64,000 nucleotides of DNA from Pseudocitrobacter faecalis (GCA_003315335.1 QNRL01000005.1:248001-312000), one strand, 5' to 3'. Numbered from the stretch's first letter, positions 21,020 through 30,183 are shown. The notes: generated from the letters alone by a model not told the origin. Numbers and translations are program-made.

Positions 21020-21053
21020 GCGGATGGCCCTGTGCCATCCGCCATAACATGGC
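21020..21053 (+). promoter_or_regulatory. Tandem hairpins in the trpR leader
   Basis: GCGGATGGC (21020-21028) pairs with GCCATCCGC (21034-21042) around a CCTGT loop. A second small stem GCCAT-AAC-ATGGC (21041-21053) ends at the presumed ribosome-binding GGCGG. The leader between operator and start is otherwise unstructured. Confidence 0.6.
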
Positions 21054-21061
21054 GGCATACT

Positions 21062-21397
21062 ATGACCCAACAATCACCTTATTCAGCCTCCGTCGCGGAA
21101 CAGCGGCATCAGGAGTGGCTTCGCTTTGTTGAACTGCTTCGTCTGGCCTATACCGATGAGCACGCACTGCCTTTACTCGACCTGATCATGACGCCGGACG
21201 AGCGCGAAGCGCTGGGCACGCGCGTGCGCATTATTGAAGAACTGCTGCGCGGTGAGATGAGCCAGCGTGAGCTGAAGTCGGAGTTAGGCGCGGGCATCGC
21301 CACCATCACTCGCGGTTCGAACAGCCTGAAATCCGCCCCGGCCGAACTGCGTCAATGGCTGGAGCAGACGTTGCCGAAAACGGTGAACAAGGCCTGA
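21062..21397 (+). CDS. trpR: Trp operon repressor TrpR
   Basis: 111-residue tryptophan-dependent repressor of trp, aroH, mtr and its own gene. The helix-turn-helix is [22 protein letters not shown], with corepressor-pocket residues in [11 protein letters not shown]. The start at 21062 ([19 protein letters not shown]) matches the family; the longer frame to 21032 runs through the leader hairpin. It is 3 residues longer at the C-terminus than E. coli TrpR (from memory) and ends PKTVNKA. Confidence 0.96.
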   Translation: MTQQSPYSASVAEQRHQEWLRFVELLRLAYTDEHALPLLDLIMTPDEREALGTRVRIIEELLRGEMSQRELKSELGAGIATITRGSNSLKSAPAELRQWLEQTLPKTVNKA

Positions 21398-21421
21398 TGG
21401 CGTTGCGCTTATCAGGCCTAC
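21398..21421. repeat. Partial REP element after trpR
   Basis: GCGTTGCGCTTATCAGGCCTAC is one arm of a REP unit, directly after the trpR stop. Confidence 0.6.
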
Positions 21422-21444
21422 TTGATCCGTACCCTCGGGCAAAC

Positions 21445-21969
21445 TTACGTGCGTTGCCCGTAAATCGCGTTATGGAACGGGCTTAACGCTAACACCACCG
21501 CCTGATGATAAACGCTGCTGCGCGTCAGGGTACCTTTGGTGAACACGCCGATGGCGCCTTCTTTGCGGCCAATTTTATCGATCCCGGTGTAGTGCGACAT
21601 CACCGGGCCGAGTTCTTCCCCTTCACGTACTTTTTCCAGAATCACTTCCGGCAGGGGTAAGGTGGCGGAGCGCGCTTCACCGCGAAGCTCTGCATTTTCA
21701 ATGACCACCCAACTGAAGGTACTGCCTTCATCAATACCCGCTTCAATCGCCACCCAAAAATCCGCATTCGGACGCAGGGCGCGCGCATTCTCGACGCGAT
21801 TTCGTGCGCCAGCACGCGTTTCTTCACTGCCAATCGGCTGTTCAGGCACGCCAGTGTCGACGGAGATAGCGTCAATATGGCAGGATCCTTCACCGTAGAT
21901 CAGCTCAAATGCAGCAAGAATTGCCTGAATTTTGGCAGGATTGGTGGTAGCTGTGACAACATTGTGCAT
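21445..21969 (-). CDS. yjjX: Inosine/xanthosine triphosphatase YjjX
   Basis: House-cleaning nucleotide phosphatase, 174 residues, of the Maf/HAM1-like fold that removes non-canonical ITP/XTP. Motifs: [11 protein letters not shown] at the N-terminus (phosphate contact), [22 protein letters not shown] and [13 protein letters not shown]. The C-terminus has a four-residue extension (GQRT) over the E. coli protein. Divergent from gpmB, with 52 bp between the starts. Confidence 0.95.
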   Translation of the reverse strand: MHNVVTATTNPAKIQAILAAFELIYGEGSCHIDAISVDTGVPEQPIGSEETRAGARNRVENARALRPNADFWVAIEAGIDEGSTFSWVVIENAELRGEARSATLPLPEVILEKVREGEELGPVMSHYTGIDKIGRKEGAIGVFTKGTLTRSSVYHQAVVLALSPFHNAIYGQRT

Positions 21970-22021
21970 AATCAGAACAACTCATAAGATTTAACATCAC
22001 CGCAGTATACGGAAGAAAGAC

Positions 22022-22669
22022 ATGTTACAGGTATACCTTGTTCGCCATGGCGAAACGCAGTGGAACGCCGAACGGCGTATTCAGGGCCAGTCTGATAGTC
22101 CACTTACCCAGAAAGGTGAGGATCAGGCAAAGCAAGTGGGCGATCGCGTTCGCTCACTGGGGATCACCCATATTATTACCAGCGATCTGGGGCGTACCCG
22201 TCGTACTGCGGAGATCATCGCCGATGCCTGCGGATGCGAAGTGATCGCTGACCCGCGTCTGCGTGAGCTGAATATGGGCGTGCTGGAACAGCGCCATATC
22301 GACACGTTAACGGCGGAAGAAGAGGCGTGGCGTCGTCAACTGGTCAACGGTACGCCGAATGGCCGTATCCCGGAAGGAGAGTCTATGCAGGAGCTGAGCG
22401 AGCGTATGCACAGCGCGCTGCAAAGCTGTCTGGAACTGCCGCCGGGAAGCCGCCCGCTGCTGGTCAGCCACGGTATCGCACTGGGTTGTCTGGTGAGCAC
22501 CATTCTCGGCCTGCCCGCGTATGCGGAGCGCCGTTTGCGCCTGCGTAACTGCTCGATTTCGCGTATTGACCATCAGCAGAGTGCCTGGCTGGCGTCGGGA
22601 TGGGTGGTGGAAACCGCAGGCGACGTCTCACATCTGGACGCACCTGCGTTAGACGAACTGCAGCGTTAA
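22022..22669 (+). CDS. gpmB: Histidine-phosphatase family protein (GpmB/YtjC)
   Basis: 215-residue member of the phosphoglycerate mutase-like histidine phosphatases. The catalytic RHGE (LVRHGETQWNAE, His9) and second His in LLVSHGIALG are present. Annotated as phosphoglycerate mutase 2, but mutase activity of this clade is doubtful; a phosphatase role is equally likely. Its stop overlaps the convergent rob stop by 3-4 bases. Confidence 0.93.
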   Translation: MLQVYLVRHGETQWNAERRIQGQSDSPLTQKGEDQAKQVGDRVRSLGITHIITSDLGRTRRTAEIIADACGCEVIADPRLRELNMGVLEQRHIDTLTAEEEAWRRQLVNGTPNGRIPEGESMQELSERMHSALQSCLELPPGSRPLLVSHGIALGCLVSTILGLPAYAERRLRLRNCSISRIDHQQSAWLASGWVVETAGDVSHLDAPALDELQR

Positions 22670-23535
22670 CGACGAATTGGGATCAGGTATTCGCAGCGCA
22701 ACTGAATTGGCGGCTCCTGGTCCCGCGCTTCATCCTGCGGGAAGAAGCGCTCAATATCCAGCCCCTTACGACGCGTCAGGTTGAGCATGGGCATGCAGGT
22801 GCCATAAAGCGTAAGGATAAATTCCTGTAGCCCGGTTCCCAAACCTTCATACGTGAACATCACATACTCGCCGCCTTCCAGCGTCACCGGATGCGAATTG
22901 TTCAGGTGGCCGTTAGCCATATCTGGCGTAACCGCCGTGGTGTAAAACACCTCCTGCTCATCGTCTTTTTCCAGGCTCGGACGCGGCTCATGCAGGCCGT
23001 AAAGCGTTGGCGGGATCGACGGCGAATTGCCCAGAAACTCCTGCCAGAACTGCACGCGCATTTGCTGACGGAACTCGGAAATCTCTTCCAGTTTGCAGGT
23101 ATAGCTTTGCGTCACCCCAACCAGCGGAGTGGCTGGCAGCGTCACAAACTCATACGGCGGCATGGTGAATTCCCCCAGGCGCAGCGGTGGACGCATGCCG
23201 AAAGAGCTCCAGTCCGGCGAGCGGCGATAAAGTGCGGGCGTCAGGGCAAACTGTTTTTTAAACGCGCGGGTAAAGGTTTGCTGCGAATCGAAGCGATACT
23301 GCAGCGCAATGTCTAAAATAGGGCGAGCGGTCAGGCGTAGCGCGACAGCAGATTTCGACAGACGCCGCGCACGGATGTAAGCGCCAATGGCATGAGCGGT
23401 GACATCTTTGAACATCCGCTGCAAATGCCACTTGGAATAGCCCGCTTTTGCCGCAACATTATCAAGCGACAGGGGTTGATCCAGATGACCTTCAAGCCAT
23501 ACAAGGAGATCGCGAATAATCCCAGCCTGATCCAT
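22666..23535 (-). CDS. rob: Transcriptional activator Rob (AraC family)
   Basis: 289-residue regulator of the mar/sox/rob regulon (efflux, superoxide and solvent tolerance). The N-terminal AraC-type double helix-turn-helix spans residues 1-120 (VAAKAGYSKWHLQRMFKD and DIALQYRFDSQQTFTRAFKKQF). The C-terminal GyrI-like ligand-binding domain spans about 125-289. Start at 23535, matching E. coli exactly (MDQAGIIRDLL). Confidence 0.97.
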   Translation of the reverse strand: MDQAGIIRDLLVWLEGHLDQPLSLDNVAAKAGYSKWHLQRMFKDVTAHAIGAYIRARRLSKSAVALRLTARPILDIALQYRFDSQQTFTRAFKKQFALTPALYRRSPDWSSFGMRPPLRLGEFTMPPYEFVTLPATPLVGVTQSYTCKLEEISEFRQQMRVQFWQEFLGNSPSIPPTLYGLHEPRPSLEKDDEQEVFYTTAVTPDMANGHLNNSHPVTLEGGEYVMFTYEGLGTGLQEFILTLYGTCMPMLNLTRRKGLDIERFFPQDEARDQEPPIQLRCEYLIPIRR

Positions 23536-23747
23536 ATAATGTCCTCGTCCTTAAAATTATAGGTGCCTGATACTAAGGTAGCGGATAATAGCATTTTTTG
23601 ATGTTTTAGCATTCAGTGTTTTTTTTGTGCATTCATGCGCTTTTACATTGGGTTGCGGCGTATTATTTGTAAAGGTGTGATCTTTCAATACGTTATATCT
23701 GAAATGTTGAATAATCACTCAATCGAATCGTCAGGAATGGTAACAAT

Positions 23748-24221
23748 ATGAAATACAAGAAGTTAGTGGCGGGCCTGGTACTGAGTGTCTGCGGTTTTAG
23801 CGCACATGCGGAACAAATTGGCTCGGTCGATACCGTTTTCAAAATGTTTGGCCCGGACCACAAAATCGTGGTTGAAGCCTTTGACGATCCCGATATCACC
23901 AACGTCACCTGCTACATCAGTCGGGCAAAAACCGGGGGCATTAAGGGGGGATTGGGGCTGGCGGAAGATACCTCTGATGCCGCGATTTCCTGCCAGCAGG
24001 TGGGCCCGATCGAACTCTCCGATAAGATCAAAAACGGGAAATCGCAGGGTGAAGTGGTATTCCAGAAACGGACTTCTTTAGTCTTTAAAAAGCTGCAGGT
24101 TGTCCGTTTCTACGACAGCAAGCGTAATGCGCTGGTGTATCTCACTTATTCCGATAAAGTGGTCGATGGTTCGCCGAAAAATGCCATTAGCGCGGTGCCG
24201 ATTATGCCGTGGGGCAAATAA
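23748..24221 (+). CDS. creA: CreA family periplasmic protein
   Basis: 157 residues with a signal peptide of about 21 residues ([13 protein letters not shown]). The mature part is a conserved CreA domain with two cysteines (VTCYISR, ISCQQVG). Function unknown. First gene of creABCD; creB starts 12 bp after it. Confidence 0.95.
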   Translation: MKYKKLVAGLVLSVCGFSAHAEQIGSVDTVFKMFGPDHKIVVEAFDDPDITNVTCYISRAKTGGIKGGLGLAEDTSDAAISCQQVGPIELSDKIKNGKSQGEVVFQKRTSLVFKKLQVVRFYDSKRNALVYLTYSDKVVDGSPKNAISAVPIMPWGK

Positions 24222-24233
24222 CAAGGAACGTGT

Positions 24234-24923
24234 ATGCAACAACCGCTGATATGGCTGGTGGAAGATGAGATAAGCATCGCGGATACGCTTATCTACATGC
24301 TCCAGCAGGAGGGATTTACCGTCAGGGCGTTTGAGCGCGGCCTGCCTGCGCTGGAAGAGGCGCGGCACTCCTTGCCTGATCTGGCTATTCTCGATGTTGG
24401 CCTGCCGGATATCAGCGGTTTTGAATTGTGCCGCCAGTTGCTGGCGCGTCACGCGGCGTTGCCGGTGCTGTTTCTTACTGCCCGCAGCGATGAAGTGGAC
24501 AAACTGCTGGGGCTGGAAATCGGCGCGGATGACTACGTGGCCAAGCCGTTTTCGCCCCGTGAAGTCTGCGCCCGCGTGCGCACGATCCTGCGTCGTCTGC
24601 AAAAGTTTTCTGCACCGCCTGCGCAGGTTCGTGTCGGAGATTTCCTGCTTGATGAACCCGCCGCGCAGGTGAGCTGGTGCGGCCAGCCGTTAATGCTTAC
24701 GCGCTATGAGTTTCTGCTGCTGAAAACGCTGATTCTGTCGCCGGGGCGCGTGTATTCGCGCCAGCAACTGATGGATATCGTCTGGGGCGATGCGGCGGAA
24801 AGCTTCGATCGCACCGTCGATACGCATATCAAAACCCTGCGCGCTAAACTGCGCGTGATTGACCCATCACGGCAGCCTATCAATACCCATCGTGGTCTTG
24901 GCTACAGTCTGGTGAAAGCCTGA
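24234..24923 (+). CDS. creB: Response regulator CreB
   Basis: OmpR-type response regulator, 229 residues. The receiver domain has Asp54 (AILDVGLPD) as phosphoacceptor, acidic residues at 10-11 (VEDE) and the conserved Lys in AKPFSP. The C-terminal winged helix includes ESFDRTVDTHIKTLRAKL. It pairs with CreC, whose start overlaps its stop by one base, and binds cre tags (TTCAC-N6-TTCAC) such as the one before creD. Confidence 0.97.
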   Translation: MQQPLIWLVEDEISIADTLIYMLQQEGFTVRAFERGLPALEEARHSLPDLAILDVGLPDISGFELCRQLLARHAALPVLFLTARSDEVDKLLGLEIGADDYVAKPFSPREVCARVRTILRRLQKFSAPPAQVRVGDFLLDEPAAQVSWCGQPLMLTRYEFLLLKTLILSPGRVYSRQQLMDIVWGDAAESFDRTVDTHIKTLRAKLRVIDPSRQPINTHRGLGYSLVKA

Positions 24924-26347
24924 TGCGCATCGGCATGCGCGTACTGCTGGGCTACTTTTTGATTGTGGCGGTGGCGGGCTGGTTTGTGTTGTCGATCTTC
25001 GTGCAGGAGATCAAACCCGGCGTGAGGCGCGCAACGGAAGGGACGCTGATTGACACCGCCACGCTGCTGGCGGCGCTGGCGCGTGACGACATGCTGGCGG
25101 GTAACCCGGCGCAGGGCAAACTGGCGCAGGCTTTTCGTCAACTGAGCACGCAGCCGTTCCGCGCCAATATCAGCGGTATCCATAAAGTTCGCAATGAGTA
25201 TCACGTCTACATGACCGATACGCAGGGGCGGGTGGTCTTTGACTCGGCCAACATTGCTGTCGGGCAGGACTACTCTCGCTGGAATGACGTTTGGCTCACG
25301 CTGCGTGGGGAATACGGCGCGCGCAGCACTGCGCAGGATCCCCGCGATCCTGAAAGCACGGTGATGTACGTCGCCGCGCCGATTGTTGATAAGGGTAAGA
25401 TCATCGGTGTACTCAGTGTTGGTAAACCTAACGCCGCCATCGCGCCGGTGATTAAGCGTAGCGAGCGTCGCATGCTGTGGGCGGCAGGCGCGCTGCTGGG
25501 CATTGCGCTGCTGATTGGCGGCGGCGTGATTCTGTGGATCAACCGTTCTATCGGTAAGCTGGTGCACTATGCCGACTCGGTCACGCATGAACAACCGGTT
25601 CCGTTACCGGAACTGGGCAGCAGTGAGCTGCGTAAGCTGGCACAGGCGCTGGAAAGTATGCGCCTGAAGCTGGAAGGCAAAAATTATATCGAGCAGTACG
25701 TTTATGCCCTCACGCACGAGCTTAAAAGCCCGTTGGCGGCGATTCGCGGTGCGGCGGAGATCTTACGCGAAGGGCCGCCGCCGGAGGTTGTGGCGCGCTT
25801 TACGGACAATATTCTTCAGCAGAATGCACGCATGCAGGTGCTGGTGGAAACGTTGTTGCGCCAGGCTCGGCTGGAGAATCGCCAGGAGATTACGCTCATG
25901 CCGGTGTCTGTAGCAACGTTATTCAACCAGCTACAGGAATCACGTAGCGTCACGCTGGCGGCGAAACAAATTGCGCTGCATGTCGAACCGACAACCTTGA
26001 GCGTGGCGGCAGACGAAGCACTGCTGATGCAGGCGATGGGCAACCTGCTGGATAACGCGATCGATTTTACGCCTGAGGAGGGCTGTATCACTCTTTGCGC
26101 CGAGACGCAGGGCGACACCGTGATGCTGAAGGTGATCGACACAGGCTGTGGTATTCCCGAGTTTGCTCTGCCGCGCATCTTCGAGCGTTTTTATTCGCTG
26201 CCGCGCGCCAGTGGTCACAAAAGCAGCGGCCTGGGGCTGGCATTGGTCAGCGAAGTCGCGCGCCTGCATCACGGCGACGCCCGATTACATAACTGCGAGC
26301 AGGGCGGTGTGGAAGCTACGCTCACACTTCACCGGCACTTCACATAA
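24923..26347 (+). CDS. creC: Sensor histidine kinase CreC
   Basis: 474-residue inner-membrane kinase. Layout: membrane helix near residues 8-28, periplasmic sensor region, second helix near 185-205, HAMP, dimerisation domain with His265 (ALTHELKSPLAAIRGA), and ATPase domain with N-box (NLLDNAIDF), DTGCGIP and SSGLGLALV. It phosphorylates CreB in response to growth-phase and metabolic cues. Its 3' end contains the cre tag controlling creD. Confidence 0.97.
   Translation: MRIGMRVLLGYFLIVAVAGWFVLSIFVQEIKPGVRRATEGTLIDTATLLAALARDDMLAGNPAQGKLAQAFRQLSTQPFRANISGIHKVRNEYHVYMTDTQGRVVFDSANIAVGQDYSRWNDVWLTLRGEYGARSTAQDPRDPESTVMYVAAPIVDKGKIIGVLSVGKPNAAIAPVIKRSERRMLWAAGALLGIALLIGGGVILWINRSIGKLVHYADSVTHEQPVPLPELGSSELRKLAQALESMRLKLEGKNYIEQYVYALTHELKSPLAAIRGAAEILREGPPPEVVARFTDNILQQNARMQVLVETLLRQARLENRQEITLMPVSVATLFNQLQESRSVTLAAKQIALHVEPTTLSVAADEALLMQAMGNLLDNAIDFTPEEGCITLCAETQGDTVMLKVIDTGCGIPEFALPRIFERFYSLPRASGHKSSGLGLALVSEVARLHHGDARLHNCEQGGVEATLTLHRHFT
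26328..26343. promoter_or_regulatory. cre tag (CreB-binding site) before creD
   Basis: Exact TTCAC-CGGCAC-TTCAC direct repeat (TTCAC-N6-TTCAC). It overlaps the last codons of creC, 62 bp before the creD start, and is positioned to drive creD independently. Confidence 0.85.
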
Positions 26348-26404
26348 CTTCAAATTCACCGCACATAGCCCGTTTACTCTGCTGCCATTGCAAAGGAGAA
26401 GGTT

Positions 26405-27754
26405 ATGTCGAAATCAAAATCACCGCTGGTTGTAAAAATTGTTACCCTCATTGGCACGATGCTGTTGCTGTTAATCCCGCTGATGGTTATCAGGGGATTG
26501 ATTGTTGAGCGTGCCGATTACCGTGGCGAAGTGGAAGAGGCGATTAGCCGGAGCACCAGTGGCCCGCAGAAGTTGGTCGGGCCGCTGATCGCGATTCCGG
26601 TGACGGAAATGTATACCACGCTGGAAAATAACCACGAAGTCTCACAAAAGCGCACGTTTATTCATTTCTGGCTGCCGGAGTCGTTAATGGTTGAGGGCAA
26701 TCAGAACGTCGAACCGCGTAAAGTGGGCATATATGAAGGGCAGGTGTGGAAAACGGACGTCAACATTAAGGCCGAGTTTGATACTTCGCGGCTGGAGAGT
26801 CTCAATCACGCCAATATTACATTAGGGAAACCGTTTATGGTGATGGCTGTGGGCGATACGCGTGGCATTGGCGTGGTGAATGCGCCAGGCCTGGAAGGAA
26901 CGCCGTTGCAGGTTGAGCCCGGCACCGGAATTGCCGGGGAGCCGCAGGGGCTGCATGTTAAGTTGCCGGATTTCCCGTTCACACCGAAGAAATTTAACCT
27001 CGACTTCTCGCTGGTTCTGAGTGGCACGGGCAATTTTTCTGTCGTTCCTCTTGGGCGGAACAGCGAACTGGTGCTTAACAGCAACTGGCCGCATCCGAAC
27101 TTTATCGGCGATTTCCTGCCCGTGAAACGGGAAGTCAGCCCCACCGGTTTTCAGGCGCGTTGGCAAAGCAGCTGGTTTGCCAATAATCTGGGGGAGCAGT
27201 TCGCCGATGCCGACAAATTTGCCTCACCGGATCTGCCTTCGTTTAACGTTGCCATCGCAACGCCTGCCGATCACTATCAACTGACCGATCGTGCCACCAA
27301 ATATGCGCTTTTGCTGATTGCCCTGACCTTTACGGCCTTCTTCGTCTTTGAAATGCTTACCGGGCGGCGCATGCATCCAATACAGTATCTGCTGGTAGGT
27401 CTGTCTCTGGTGATGTTCTACTTTTTGCTGCTGGCGTTGTCGGAGCACATCGGCTTTACCACGGCATGGGTAGCCGCGAGTCTGGTCGGTGCGTTAATGA
27501 ATGGTGTCTATTTGCAGGCGGTGCTGAATAGCTGGCGTAGCAGCCTGTTATTTACGCTGGCGTTGCTGGTTCTTGATGGTGTGATGTGGGCGCTGTTGCG
27601 TTCAGAGGAAAGTTCGTTGCTGCTGGGAACGGGCGTACTGCTGATGGCATTGTGCGGCGTGATGTTCCTGACGCGCAATCTGGACTGGTACGCGCTGGGG
27701 TCGCCAAAAGCGGCAGGGCTGCGGGAGAGTGATGAGCTGCGAATCTGGAAATAA
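26405..27754 (+). CDS. creD: Inner membrane protein CreD
   Basis: 449 residues. One N-terminal membrane helix (about 12-32) is followed by a periplasmic domain of about 270 residues, then a cluster of five to six C-terminal helices. Member of the CreD/Cet family, the strongest CreBC target in E. coli, linked to colicin E2 tolerance and beta-lactam response. Start at 26405 with AAGGAGAAGG upstream. Confidence 0.95.
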   Translation: MSKSKSPLVVKIVTLIGTMLLLLIPLMVIRGLIVERADYRGEVEEAISRSTSGPQKLVGPLIAIPVTEMYTTLENNHEVSQKRTFIHFWLPESLMVEGNQNVEPRKVGIYEGQVWKTDVNIKAEFDTSRLESLNHANITLGKPFMVMAVGDTRGIGVVNAPGLEGTPLQVEPGTGIAGEPQGLHVKLPDFPFTPKKFNLDFSLVLSGTGNFSVVPLGRNSELVLNSNWPHPNFIGDFLPVKREVSPTGFQARWQSSWFANNLGEQFADADKFASPDLPSFNVAIATPADHYQLTDRATKYALLLIALTFTAFFVFEMLTGRRMHPIQYLLVGLSLVMFYFLLLALSEHIGFTTAWVAASLVGALMNGVYLQAVLNSWRSSLLFTLALLVLDGVMWALLRSEESSLLLGTGVLLMALCGVMFLTRNLDWYALGSPKAAGLRESDELRIWK

Positions 27755-27760
27755 GCCTTT

Positions 27761-27790
27761 GCAGGCCCGGTAAGCGAAGCATCACCGGGC
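27761..27790. repeat. REP-like element after creD
   Basis: GCAGGCCCGGTAAGCGAAGC...CACCGGGC folds into a hairpin and resembles the variant REP unit at 54975-55005. Confidence 0.65.
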
Positions 27791-27815
27791 TGCTTCTGGA
27801 TAACCCACAAAAACG

Positions 27816-27841
27816 AAAACGGCGCTTAACGCGCCGTTTTT
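27816..27841. terminator. Bidirectional terminator between creD and arcA
   Basis: AAAACGGCGC / GCGCCGTTTT with loop TTAAC: U-rich on both strands, lying between convergent genes 3 bp from the arcA stop. Confidence 0.9.
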
Positions 27842-27843
27842 AA

Positions 27844-28560
27844 TTATTCCTGCAGTTCGCCGCAGAAGCGGTAACCTTCACCATGAATGGTGGCAATGAT
27901 TTCCGGCGTGTCCGGCGTAGATTCGAAATGCTTACGAATACGACGAATGGTCACGTCAACGGTGCGGTCATGCGGCTTCAGCTCGCGACCGGTCATTTTC
28001 TTCAGCAGTTCAGCACGAGACTGAATTTTGCCAGGGTTTTCGCAGAAGTGCAGCATCGCGCGGAATTCGCTACGCGGCAGCTTATACTGCTCACCGTTAG
28101 GGCTCACCAGAGAACGGCTGTTGATGTCCAGTTCCCAACCGTTGAACTTGTAGCTTTCCACGCTGCGACGTTCCTCGCTAACGGTACCCAGGTTCATGGT
28201 ACGAGAAAGCAGGTTACGTGCACGGATGGTCAGTTCACGCGGGTTGAACGGTTTAGTGATGTAATCGTCAGCACCGATTTCCAGGCCGAGGATTTTGTCG
28301 ACTTCATTGTCGCGCCCGGTCAGGAACATCAGCGCTACGTTTGCTTGCTCGCGAAGTTCGCGTGCCAGCAGAAGGCCGTTTTTCCCTGGCAGGTTGATAT
28401 CCATGATCACCAGGTTGATATCATTTTCAGAGAGGATCTGATGCATTTCCGCGCCATCGGTCGCTTCGAAAACATCGTAGCCTTCTGCTTCGAAAATACT
28501 TTTTAACGTGTTGCGTGTTACCAACTCGTCTTCAACGATAAGAATGTGCGGGGTCTGCAT
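27844..28560 (-). CDS. arcA: Aerobic respiration control response regulator ArcA
   Basis: 238-residue OmpR-type response regulator of the ArcAB redox system; represses respiratory and TCA genes when oxygen is limiting. Receiver domain with Asp54 ([10 protein letters not shown]) and DNA-binding C-terminus ([19 protein letters not shown]). Start at 28560. The upstream region is long (over 600 bp to yjtD) and contains an FNR-type site and the divergent yjjY frame. Confidence 0.98.
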   Translation of the reverse strand: MQTPHILIVEDELVTRNTLKSIFEAEGYDVFEATDGAEMHQILSENDINLVIMDINLPGKNGLLLARELREQANVALMFLTGRDNEVDKILGLEIGADDYITKPFNPRELTIRARNLLSRTMNLGTVSEERRSVESYKFNGWELDINSRSLVSPNGEQYKLPRSEFRAMLHFCENPGKIQSRAELLKKMTGRELKPHDRTVDVTIRRIRKHFESTPDTPEIIATIHGEGYRFCGELQE

Positions 28561-28655
28561 GTTTGCTACCTAAATTGCCAACTAAATCGAAACAGGAAGT
28601 ACAAAAGTCCCTGACCTGCCTGATGCATGTCGTAAATTAACATCACCGGCGTAAC

Positions 28656-28796
28656 ATGACTAAAGTACGTAATTGCGTTCTTGATGCACTTTCCATCAAC
28701 GTCAACAACATCATTAGCTTGGTCGTGGGTACTTTCCCTCTGGACCCGACAGTGTCAAAAACGGTTGTCATCCTAACCATTTTAACAGCAACATAA
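28656..28796 (+). CDS. yjjY: Small protein YjjY
   Basis: 46-codon frame starting MTKVRNCVLDALSINV and ending TILTAT. It matches the E. coli YjjY sequence I recall at nearly every residue and at identical length. It lies divergent to arcA, opposite the arcA leader. No clear ribosome-binding site is seen (CCGGCGTAAC precedes the ATG). It may be a true small protein, or its conservation may reflect the arcA control region on the other strand. Confidence 0.6.
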   Translation: MTKVRNCVLDALSINVNNIISLVVGTFPLDPTVSKTVVILTILTAT

Positions 28797-28837
28797 CAGG
28801 CTAAGAGGGGCCAGACAGCCAATAAACCTACGCTTCG

Positions 28838-28851
28838 TTGACATATATCAA
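28838..28851. promoter_or_regulatory. FNR-type site upstream of arcA
   Basis: TTGAC-ATAT-ATCAA matches the FNR consensus TTGAT-N4-ATCAA with one mismatch, 278 bp before the arcA start. FNR activates arcA anaerobically in E. coli. The remainder of 28797-29196 is AT-rich, with no further motif I can assign. Confidence 0.65.
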
Positions 28852-29196
28852 GTTCAATTGTAGCACGTTAACAGTTTGGTGAAATCATCGCTGCTAAATG
28901 CTAACGCTTATCACATTTTTTCCACAACTCAATTAGTTGCGTAGATTAACTGATAAAGGCGTTGAATCCAATGATGATGATCTAAAAGGCACGAAAATAG
29001 TATTTATAAACATGAGGATATATAAGCTCTGTTAACATTAAAACACATAGTTTCCATCATGAATAGTTTAGTATCTTTTATATGTTATGAAACATCATTT
29101 CAGTGATTTTTGTTGCAATTATGTAAATTCGCGCTGCGCAATATGTTGAACTACATCACATTTTTGCCGCATCACCCGTCAGAAAGAGAACTTTAA

Positions 29197-29883
29197 ATGC
29201 GCTTATCGATAGTGCTGGTTTCACCAGCAAGAGCTGAAAATATCGGCGCCGCCGCAAGAGCCATGAAAACCATGGGGTTTAGCGACCTGCGCATCGTGGA
29301 TAGCGAGGCCCACCTTGAGCCCGCAACCCGCTGGGTCGCACATGGATCTGGCGATATCATTGATAACATCACCTGCTACTCCACTCTTGCCGATGCGCTG
29401 CATGATGTTGATTTTACTGTCGCTACGACCGCGCGTAGCCGGGCAAAGTTCCATTACTACGCCACGCCGCAGGAACTTTTGCCGATGCTTGCGGAAAAAG
29501 CGCAGTGGATGGGACACGCCGCGCTGGTGTTTGGCCGCGAAGATTCCGGGCTGACCAACGATGAACTGGCGCTGGCTGACGTGTTGACTGGCGTGCCGAT
29601 GGTGGCGGATTACCCGTCGCTGAACCTCGGCCAGGCGGTGATGGTGTACTGTTATCAGCTCTCTTCTCTGTTGCAGCATGCGCCGCAACCGGTCGTCACC
29701 GGGGGGGAAAACCAGCTGCAGGCATTACGTGCGAGAATCACCGCGCTGCTGTCTCAACTTGAGGTCGCCGATGATGTAAAACTGGCTGACTGGCTGCAGC
29801 AGCGGATCGGCTTACTTGAACAGCGCGATACGGCAATGTTGCATCGTTTGCTGCACGATATTGAAAAAAAACTCACAGAGTAA
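29197..29883 (+). CDS. yjtD: SPOUT-family RNA methyltransferase homologue YjtD (LasT)
   Basis: 228-residue protein of the TrmJ/TrmH class with the trefoil-knot SAM-binding signature: VSPARAENIGAAARAMKTMGF (N-terminal), VFGREDSGLTNDEL and YPSLNLGQAVMVY. Likely a tRNA or rRNA 2'-O-methyltransferase; the target is not known for this paralogue. Start at 29197. Confidence 0.93.
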   Translation: MRLSIVLVSPARAENIGAAARAMKTMGFSDLRIVDSEAHLEPATRWVAHGSGDIIDNITCYSTLADALHDVDFTVATTARSRAKFHYYATPQELLPMLAEKAQWMGHAALVFGREDSGLTNDELALADVLTGVPMVADYPSLNLGQAVMVYCYQLSSLLQHAPQPVVTGGENQLQALRARITALLSQLEVADDVKLADWLQQRIGLLEQRDTAMLHRLLHDIEKKLTE

Positions 29884-30010
29884 AATCCTGTTAGTTTTTT
29901 GTTTTTTAGCGTGACGGTCTATATTGTTGCGGAAGTGTTGGGCTATAAAGTTAAAAATTCCCGCCTCAATGGCGGGATGTGAAGTGGTTGCGAAACGTGA
30001 CGAACTTAAA

Positions 30011-30060
30011 AATTCGTTGACTTAAGCGGTCAGATACTTTAACCAATATAGATACAGCGC
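30011..30060 (+). promoter_or_regulatory. thr operon promoter region
   Basis: The block CGTTGACTTA...ACTTTAACCAATATAGATACAGCGCACAG parallels the E. coli thr promoter sequence, with TTGACT at 30017-30022 and TATAGA at 30047-30052. The spacing of these two is too long to be a simple pair, so the exact -10/-35 assignment is uncertain. Confidence 0.6.
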
Positions 30061-30096
30061 ACAGACAGCGTAAAAATAACAGAGCACACAACATCC

Positions 30097-30165
30097 ATGA
30101 TTCGCATCAGCATGATTATCACCATGACAACCACCACTATTACCACAGGTAACGGTGCGGGCTGA
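30097..30165 (+). CDS. thrL: thr operon leader peptide
   Basis: 22-residue leader, MIRISMIITMTTTTITTGNGAG, rich in Thr (7) and Ile (5), the two amino acids whose supply controls attenuation. Ends GNGAG, as in E. coli. The stop is 18 bases before the attenuator stem-loop. Compared with the E. coli 21-residue leader from memory it has more Met and slightly fewer regulatory codons. Confidence 0.92.
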   Translation: MIRISMIITMTTTTITTGNGAG

Positions 30166-30183
30166 CGCGTACAGGAAACACAG

